Source: Haladaptatus caseinilyticus (GTDB lineage Archaea; Halobacteriota; Halobacteria; Halobacteriales; Haladaptataceae). From it: a stretch of DNA of 64,000 bases. The translations under genes were made by a program, and so were the position numbers. Below are positions 55,701-64,000 of this stretch, piece by piece. Location: NCBI RefSeq assembly GCF_026248685.1, contig NZ_CP111036.1:1240001-1304000 (forward strand), given 5' to 3'. A model generated the notes under the pieces. It saw only the letters and a list, made by a program, of their open reading frames with translations. It made no database searches and had not been told where the DNA came from. Position 1 is the stretch's first letter, and each line of letters begins with the position of its first letter.

Positions 55701-55750
55701 CGAAATCCGACGCCCTTAAGTATGAAAGGGGCTTCGGATAAGAACGCGAA
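55701..55750 (+). promoter_or_regulatory. rRNA promoter P5
   Basis: Box AAATCCGACGCCCTTAAGTA: TATA core cccttaagtatg at about 55713-55724, followed by ggcttcgg. About 82 nt from P4. It is the promoter nearest the 16S gene and has the most complete box. Confidence 0.75.
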
Positions 55751-55936
55751 GAAAGATACGACGCGATCTGCGGGGCGTTCAACTCGTCCCGCAATCTCGG
55801 ACTGTTTCGGTTCGGCGTCTTGGCTTCTTCAAGGAGCTTCGAAGGGTTTAATACCCTCTTGCGCCTACCAACAAGTCCGAAGGAAATGAGGATTCCACCC
55901 CTGCGGTCAGCCGTAAACGATGGGATCTGATGTTAG

Positions 55937-55964
55937 CCCTGGTAGTTCGGTGACTCCTGGCCAG
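55937..55964 (+). other. 16S precursor processing stem, 5' half (bulge-helix-bulge)
   Basis: CCCTGGTAGTTC (55937-55948) pairs with 57615-57626 over 12 bp. GGTG (55949-55952) pairs with CACC (57608-57611). ACT (55953-55955) and TTT (57612-57614) are the two 3-nt bulges. CCTGGCCAG (55956-55964) pairs with 57599-57607. This is the canonical 3-4-3 bulge-helix-bulge cut by EndA. Confidence 0.9.
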
Positions 55965-56062
55965 TCATTTGGTTCGGGGTCGTCGAACGACGGAACATAG
56001 CACACAATGCATTATGCATTAGTGTCTCCGCCAGACCCACCGAGCATTGTGCTCGGTAAACC

Positions 56063-57534
<1,472 letters not shown>

Positions 57535-57598
57535 AACGAACGAGACCAGGCCGATGGCCTGGCTCACATTAGGGTTTTCGTCGACCTCGGCCACATTT

Positions 57599-57626
57599 CT
57601 GGCCGGGCACCTTTGAACTACCAGGG
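57599..57626 (+). other. 16S precursor processing stem, 3' half (bulge-helix-bulge)
   Basis: Complement of 55937-55964: CTGGCCGGG, CACC, bulge TTT, GAACTACCAGGG. Cleavage in the two bulges would release pre-16S and ligate the flanks into a circle, as shown for other archaea. Confidence 0.9.
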
Positions 57627-57656
57627 TTAACCAAGTCCCTCGTCATCTGGCGAGGT

Positions 57657-57728
57657 GGGCCCATAGCTCAGTGGTAGAGTGCCTCCTTTGCAAGGAGGAT
57701 GCCCAGGGTTCGAATCCCTGTGGGTCCA
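57657..57728 (+). tRNA. tRNA-Ala (anticodon TGC) in the 16S-23S spacer
   Basis: A 72-nt cloverleaf: acceptor GGGCCCA/TGGGTCC (one G-T pair), D-arm GCTCAGTGGTAGAGTGC, anticodon arm TCCTTTGCAAGGA with anticodon TGC, T-arm AGGGTTCGAATCCCT, discriminator A. The standard spacer tRNA of euryarchaeal rRNA operons. No CCA, no intron. Confidence 0.98.
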
Positions 57729-57747
57729 TTACACGGATTGGTTCGAA

Positions 57748-57790
57748 TCGTGCCCCTTAAGTATAAGGGGGCGAAAGGAATCAATCCCTA
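57748..57790 (+). promoter_or_regulatory. Internal promoter in the 16S-23S spacer
   Basis: AATCGTGCCCCTTAAGTATA (57747-57766) repeats the box of rRNA promoter P5 (AATCCGACGCCCTTAAGTAT), with a purine stretch after it. It could start extra 23S-5S transcripts; spacer promoters are known from halobacteria. Confidence 0.75.
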
Positions 57791-57880
57791 CAACCGATGC
57801 ACCAACCCGTGAAAACGTGGTTGGGAAGGGTTCGACGCACGCACTCGGCGACCACCGTGTCGTGCAATGACAACCGTATG

Positions 57881-57914
57881 TACGTGCAATCCAGGCGTCC
57901 ACTGGACTCACATT
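57881..57914 (+). other. 23S precursor processing stem, 5' half (bulge-helix-bulge)
   Basis: TACGTGCAATCCAG (57881-57894) pairs with 60914-60927 (14 bp). GCGT (57895-57898) pairs with GCGC (60907-60910, one wobble). Bulge CCA (57899-57901) faces bulge AAA (60911-60913). CTGGACTCACATT (57902-57914) pairs with 60894-60906 (13 bp). A canonical EndA substrate. Confidence 0.9.
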
Positions 57915-57950
57915 ACGTGAGTTATTACAGTGAATCCAATCCAATTATTA

Positions 57951-60865
<2,915 letters not shown>

Positions 60866-60893
60866 TACCGCATATTGGAATTCACATTCACGA

Positions 60894-60927
60894 AATGTGA
60901 GTCCAGGCGCAAACTGGATTGCACGTA
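60894..60927 (+). other. 23S precursor processing stem, 3' half (bulge-helix-bulge)
   Basis: Complement of 57881-57914: AATGTGAGTCCAG, GCGC, bulge AAA, CTGGATTGCACGTA. Confidence 0.9.
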
Positions 60928-60996
60928 ATCATACGGTTCATCATCGAACCATCGACGATTGGTATCATTATCACGGTTCGATTCCGTGAGTCGACG

Positions 60997-61118
60997 TTAA
61001 GGCGGCCACAGCGACAGGGTCACACCCGTACCCATCCCGAACACGGTAGTTAAGCCTGTCTGCGTTTCGGTCAGTACTGGAGTGCGCGAGCCTCTGGGAA
61101 ATCCGATTCGCCGCCTCC
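60997..61118 (+). rRNA. 5S ribosomal RNA
   Basis: TTAAGGCGGCCACAGCGACA opens the molecule and TTCGCCGCC closes it (GGCGGC/GCCGCC terminal helix). CCCGTACCCATCCCGAACAC is the conserved loop B/C region and AGTACTGGAGTGCGCGAGCC the loop E/helix IV region. About 122 nt. Confidence 0.97.
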
Positions 61119-61133
61119 ATTCATACTTCATTT

Positions 61134-61165
61134 ACCCCACCGAGAGCGGACGCTCTCGGTGGGGT
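61134..61165 (+). terminator. Strong hairpin after 5S rRNA (probable rRNA operon terminator)
   Basis: ACCCCACCGAGAGCG (61134-61148), a 2-base centre, and the exact reverse complement (61151-61165) form a 15-bp stem, followed by TTTCGCTATTTAT. It lies 16 nt after 5S and before the tRNA-Cys promoter, so it likely separates the two units. Confidence 0.75.
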
Positions 61166-61194
61166 TTCGCTATTTATCGCAGTTCGACAAAGAC

Positions 61195-61210
61195 CGCTAT
61201 ACTTAAACCA
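61195..61210 (+). promoter_or_regulatory. tRNA-Cys promoter
   Basis: CTATACTTAAACC (about 61197-61209) is a TATA box some 28 nt before the 5' end of tRNA-Cys. Confidence 0.65.
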
Positions 61211-61233
61211 GCAGAATACAAAGGGAAGACTGC

Positions 61234-61309
61234 GCCAAGGTGGCAGAGTCCGGCCGAACGCAGCGGCCTGCAGAGCCGCCCATCGCCGGTTCAAATCCGG
61301 CCCTTGGCT
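61234..61309 (+). tRNA. tRNA-Cys (anticodon GCA)
   Basis: A 76-nt cloverleaf: acceptor GCCAAGG/CCTTGGC, anticodon stem GCGGC/GCCGC with loop CTGCAGA (anticodon GCA), T-arm CCGGTTCAAATCCGG, discriminator T (U73, as expected for Cys). It follows 5S rRNA as in many haloarchaea, with its own promoter. Confidence 0.97.
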
Positions 61310-61639
61310 TTTGGGTACGAGTAAATTTGGAGTGGTAACTGTAGCGGTATCAGTGAGGGGACTTTCGTCACGCGTGTGGGTCGCATCTGCTTGGAATCGA
61401 TACAAACCGATGACGGATGTCCGAAGGTGACTTGGTATTATCGCTACGCTGGCGGCTGTGTTCGTATGATGTGAGCGTGAGATAACCGATTCTACTGAAC
61501 CGCTATTACTGATACTCATACAATCGTACGATGAACTGATCGAGTTGTGACACGACGATGTCGATGTTTCTGTCGGTTTATTGAGATTCGATATGATGGA
61601 ACTGTAGGAGTATGGCTTTGAAAAAGAGGTGACTGTCGG
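61310..61639. other. Gene-free stretch after tRNA-Cys
   Basis: No recognisable gene on either strand. TTTTGGGTACG follows the tRNA and may end its transcript. Nothing else identified. Confidence 0.45.
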
Positions 61640-61852
61640 TTACGCACGTCGTCGCTGGATATATCCTCCTACCATCGCAGCGAATGCCGTACTGAGGGCA
61701 TCGAGGAATGCAGCCCCGATGTGTTTGCCGAGAGCGAGGTAGATAACGGCGCCAGCGATAAGCCCGAACAATCCTGCGACGATGACGTACTGCCACGTCG
61801 AGAGCTGTTCTGCTCGCGTATCGAGCTCCGTGAGTACGTTGGAAGCCGACAT
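61640..61852 (-). CDS. Small two-helix membrane protein (70 aa)
   Basis: MSASNVLTELDTRAEQLSTW precedes two hydrophobic helices (about residues 21-39 and 46-62), with a basic end (GGYIQRRRA). Glycine-rich helix faces (GLFGLIAGAVIYLALG) suggest oligomer packing, as in holin-like or small channel proteins, but this is a guess. The start at 61852 fits a short leader. Confidence 0.7.
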   Translation of the reverse strand: MSASNVLTELDTRAEQLSTWQYVIVAGLFGLIAGAVIYLALGKHIGAAFLDALSTAFAAMVGGYIQRRRA

Positions 61853-62060
61853 TGTACGACACCTCTATTGAATATCCATCGAACCGGCAATAACTGTGTT
61901 GGCTAAGTAACTATAACTCACCGAATTACTATATCAACGTCCACCGTGTCGGAAATCAGATCGGCTGAGGTCGAGTAGTTGTGACGTATTGACTGATTTC
62001 GGCCTACGATCGCCGAACCTCAAACGCGGATATATCGAGACTCCCACCGTTGGATGCGGT

Positions 62061-63251
62061 ATGGTGACTGCAGACGAACGGACACGCAAATCGACGACGA
62101 TTCCGTGGGAGTCTTCGACGGTTAGAGTTGTCCTCGCGAGTACGGCGCTCGCTCCCTTGGGTGTGCCACTCATCAGCCCTGCTCTCCCGGCCATTCGAAA
62201 TTTTTTCGCGATCTCCGACGCGGAAGCGAGTTTACTCATTTCGGTCTATTTTATCACCGGTATCGTTCTCTCCCCTTTTCTCGGCATACTGGCCGACCGA
62301 GTCGGTCGCCGGGTGGTGCTCGTTCCCTCTCTGTTCATCTTCAGTTTCAGCGGTGGGACACTCGCACTGTCGCCGGATTTTGGGGGTTTGCTCGCGATTC
62401 GACTCGTCCAAGGGACTGCCGCCGCGGGAATCTTCATTACCACGGTAACGCTCATCGGTGATGCGTTCGACGGTGTCCAACGGAACACCGTTCTCGGTGT
62501 GAATACGGCTGTGTTGTCGGCCGGGGCGGCGTTCTATCCGTTGGTCGGCGGTGTGCTGGTCGGCTACGGATGGAACGTTCCGTTCTTTGCCTATCTCGCT
62601 GGCGTTCCAGTTGCGGTGTTCGCCCTGGTGACGCTCGAGGAACCGGAGACCGAGCACAGACCGCGAAGTATTGCGTATCTCAAAGGTGCACTCTCGGCAC
62701 TCGTCGGTCGGCGGACGATCGCGTTCTATGGAACGGCCTTTTTTACCGAACTCCTGCTGTTCGGTTCGGTACTCACCGTGCTCCCGTTTTTGCTTACCGA
62801 GCGGTTTGCTGTGTCCCCGCTGTTTATCGGTCTCGTCATCACGGTCGCGGAAGCAGTGTCGGTGGTTATTGCCTCTCAGAACGGTCGCTTCGCCCGGGTG
62901 TTTTCAGATGGTGTGCTCGTGACACTCGGATTCGCTTGTTATGGTCTCGGACTGTTCGGCATCTGGATTGCATCGTCGGTCATTGTCGTCGGCTTAGGTG
63001 TCGCTCTCATCGGTGGGGGTGTTGGCCTGAGCATGCCGTCGGTGGACGCGGCTATCAGCGGACTCGTCGCGCCCCGGTTTCGAGCTGGTGCGTTGAGTGT
63101 ACGAAACAGTACGACGTTCCTCGGTCGCGCAGTCGGTCCCGTGCTGTTCGCCGGACTCGCTGTGAGCACTGGCTACCGACTCCTGCTGTTCGGTGCGGGC
63201 GTCGTCGCGTTCGCGTGGGGCTTGGTCGTCTTCATCACCACTCGTGGATAA
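62061..63251 (+). CDS. Major facilitator superfamily transporter
   Basis: A 396-aa protein with 12 predicted helices. The MFS signature between helices 2 and 3 is ILADRVGRRVVLVPSLF (G-x-x-x-D-R-x-G-R-R), about residue 75-90. The second half carries a weaker copy (ASQNGRFARVFSDG). Closest in style to drug/sugar exporters of the DHA1 type. ATG 62061 starts the acidic N-terminal segment MVTADERTRKST; upstream codons are not conserved-like. Substrate unknown. Confidence 0.92.
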   Translation: MVTADERTRKSTTIPWESSTVRVVLASTALAPLGVPLISPALPAIRNFFAISDAEASLLISVYFITGIVLSPFLGILADRVGRRVVLVPSLFIFSFSGGTLALSPDFGGLLAIRLVQGTAAAGIFITTVTLIGDAFDGVQRNTVLGVNTAVLSAGAAFYPLVGGVLVGYGWNVPFFAYLAGVPVAVFALVTLEEPETEHRPRSIAYLKGALSALVGRRTIAFYGTAFFTELLLFGSVLTVLPFLLTERFAVSPLFIGLVITVAEAVSVVIASQNGRFARVFSDGVLVTLGFACYGLGLFGIWIASSVIVVGLGVALIGGGVGLSMPSVDAAISGLVAPRFRAGALSVRNSTTFLGRAVGPVLFAGLAVSTGYRLLLFGAGVVAFAWGLVVFITTRG

Positions 63252-63508
63252 CGAGTAATACGAATAACATGATTGGGCGAGATGGGTCGTTCCTCGAGCG
63301 CGACGACTTCGTATTCCGCGTCTCGAATCACAGGAACCACGAGGCCCGTTCCGGTGTTCACGGTGCTAAAGACGCCGAATCTCATACCGTTGGTGTGCTT
63401 TTGAGCGTAAGGAAAGCGTCTGCGGTGAACAATGGGGAGGGGAGAACGGGTTTTGAACGGTGTCGCCAAAAAGTAACCATTATACCCAACGCGGACCGGG
63501 GCTAGGAT

Positions 63509-64000
63509 ATGCAACGAAGAGCAGCGGGCGTTTACATCGCCGTCTTTCTCGTTATCGCTGCCGGAGCGTACTCACTCATCGGAGTCGCTCAGGAGCCGAC
63601 GGTCTCGGTCGAGAATCCCGACAAGACCCTCTCGAAGCAAGGGCAGAAACTCAACGTGGACGGGCGACAGTACAACGTCACGTCTCTCAGCGACGGTTCC
63701 GCGGAGGTCGCGTGGACACAACAGTCAGCCACCTATTCGGCGGAGTTGACGAACAACTCCACGATAGAGCAGAACAACACCACGTTCCGACTCCTCATCC
63801 CGAACCAGTCGAACCCGAACCGAGCCACGCTCCGCGAGGTGCAGAACTTGACGAACGACACCCAGACGATCGAACAGGGCAACCAGACGTACGTCGTCGT
63901 CAACGGCAGCGACAACGGCTCCGCCAACAAATCGCTCGTCCCGGTCGATGAGTACAAACGCCAACAGTACGGCGAACCGGAGACGCGGACGCTGCGACAG
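63509..64000 (+). CDS. Membrane-anchored extracytoplasmic protein, 5' part (runs off the window)
   Basis: ATG 63509 opens a frame that stays open to the end (164 residues). MQRRAAGVYIAVFLVIAAGA is a signal-anchor (helix about residues 6-27). The outside part is polar with many N-x-S/T sites (NNS, NNT, NGS, NKS), suggesting heavy N-glycosylation, and a repeated S/T-Q pattern (VAWTQQSATYSAEL). A TATA-like ccattatacc (about 63476-63486) lies 25 nt upstream. Family unknown; a C-terminal TM helix may lie beyond the edge. Confidence 0.72.
   Translation, partial: MQRRAAGVYIAVFLVIAAGAYSLIGVAQEPTVSVENPDKTLSKQGQKLNVDGRQYNVTSLSDGSAEVAWTQQSATYSAELTNNSTIEQNNTTFRLLIPNQSNPNRATLREVQNLTNDTQTIEQGNQTYVVVNGSDNGSANKSLVPVDEYKRQQYGEPETRTLRQ

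Noticed and set aside
55411-55750. Regular repeats considered as CRISPR or mobile repeats
   Set aside because: Each unit centres on a TATA box before an rRNA operon, as in known haloarchaeal rRNA promoter arrays.
61121-61519. A 132-aa minus-strand frame across tRNA-Cys
   Set aside because: It runs through the tRNA and terminator and has no haloarchaeal composition.

Overview
The window is chromosomal DNA of a haloarchaeon (class Halobacteria). Evidence: acidic proteins throughout, G/C-rich third codon positions, archaeal TATA-type promoters with many leaderless or short-leader starts, a 16S-tRNA-Ala(TGC)-23S-5S-tRNA-Cys operon, an MC1 chromosomal protein, a thermosome subunit, a two-domain tRNA-splicing endonuclease next to trpS, and an archaeal PheS with an N-terminal winged helix. 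Gene content would fit a Haladaptatus-like genus, but I cannot fix the genus by eye. I see no integrase, transposase, provirus or CRISPR array; most of the window is core genome.

Layout. 0-3.2 kb: tetrapyrrole genes (3' end of hemL, a membrane protein, hemC-hemD overlapping). 3.2-4.7 kb: a RecJ-like DHH phosphoesterase. 4.7-5.6 kb: about 1 kb without a recognisable gene, then a small secreted protein and a membrane-bound metal-dependent hydrolase. 6.7-12.1 kb: amino-sugar genes (wecC, an eroded epimerase remnant, wecB, glmS) that would turn fructose-6-P into GlcN-6-P and UDP-GlcNAc into UDP-ManNAcA for surface glycans. 12.3-16.1 kb: an ABC exporter-type system with a 995-aa FtsX permease carrying Ig-like domains, and its ATPase. 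16.1-28.3 kb: a YeiH-type transporter with a 40-aa microprotein, a NifU-domain scaffold, a sulfatase-superfamily enzyme coupled to a flippase-like protein, panE, pheA, hsp20, peroxiredoxin and leuS. 28.3-43.4 kb: alanine dehydrogenase, a Tat-exported protein, thermosome, rtcA, regulators, a CAP protein, a PhoD-family phosphatase with a lamin-tail domain, tRNA-Ser, ridA, ilvA, a Ski2-like helicase and a HAD hydrolase. 43.4-55.1 kb: a zinc-ribbon protein, endA-trpS, pheS-pheT, a frameshifted GNAT gene, pyrD and an MC1 protein. 55.1-61.3 kb: the rRNA operon. 61.6-64.0 kb: a small membrane protein, an MFS transporter and a partial membrane-anchored protein.

The best structural signals are in the rRNA operon. 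Five tandem promoters share one box, and the same box recurs between tRNA-Ala and 23S. Both 16S and 23S are enclosed by stems that fold into textbook bulge-helix-bulge motifs (3-nt bulge, 4-bp helix, 3-nt bulge), and the endonuclease expected to cut them (EndA) is encoded 11 kb upstream. Other unexplained structure: clusters of hairpins and shared repeat boxes in the 44.2-44.6 kb and 52.8-53.2 kb gaps, palindromes over the phoD and thermosome promoters, an inverted repeat around the TATA box of a membrane HTH protein, and two very small ORFs tightly coupled to transporter genes. I did not find a clearly new multi-gene system. The most suggestive gene pairs are the FtsX-Ig permease with its ATPase and the FGly-less sulfatase homologue with its flippase-like partner.
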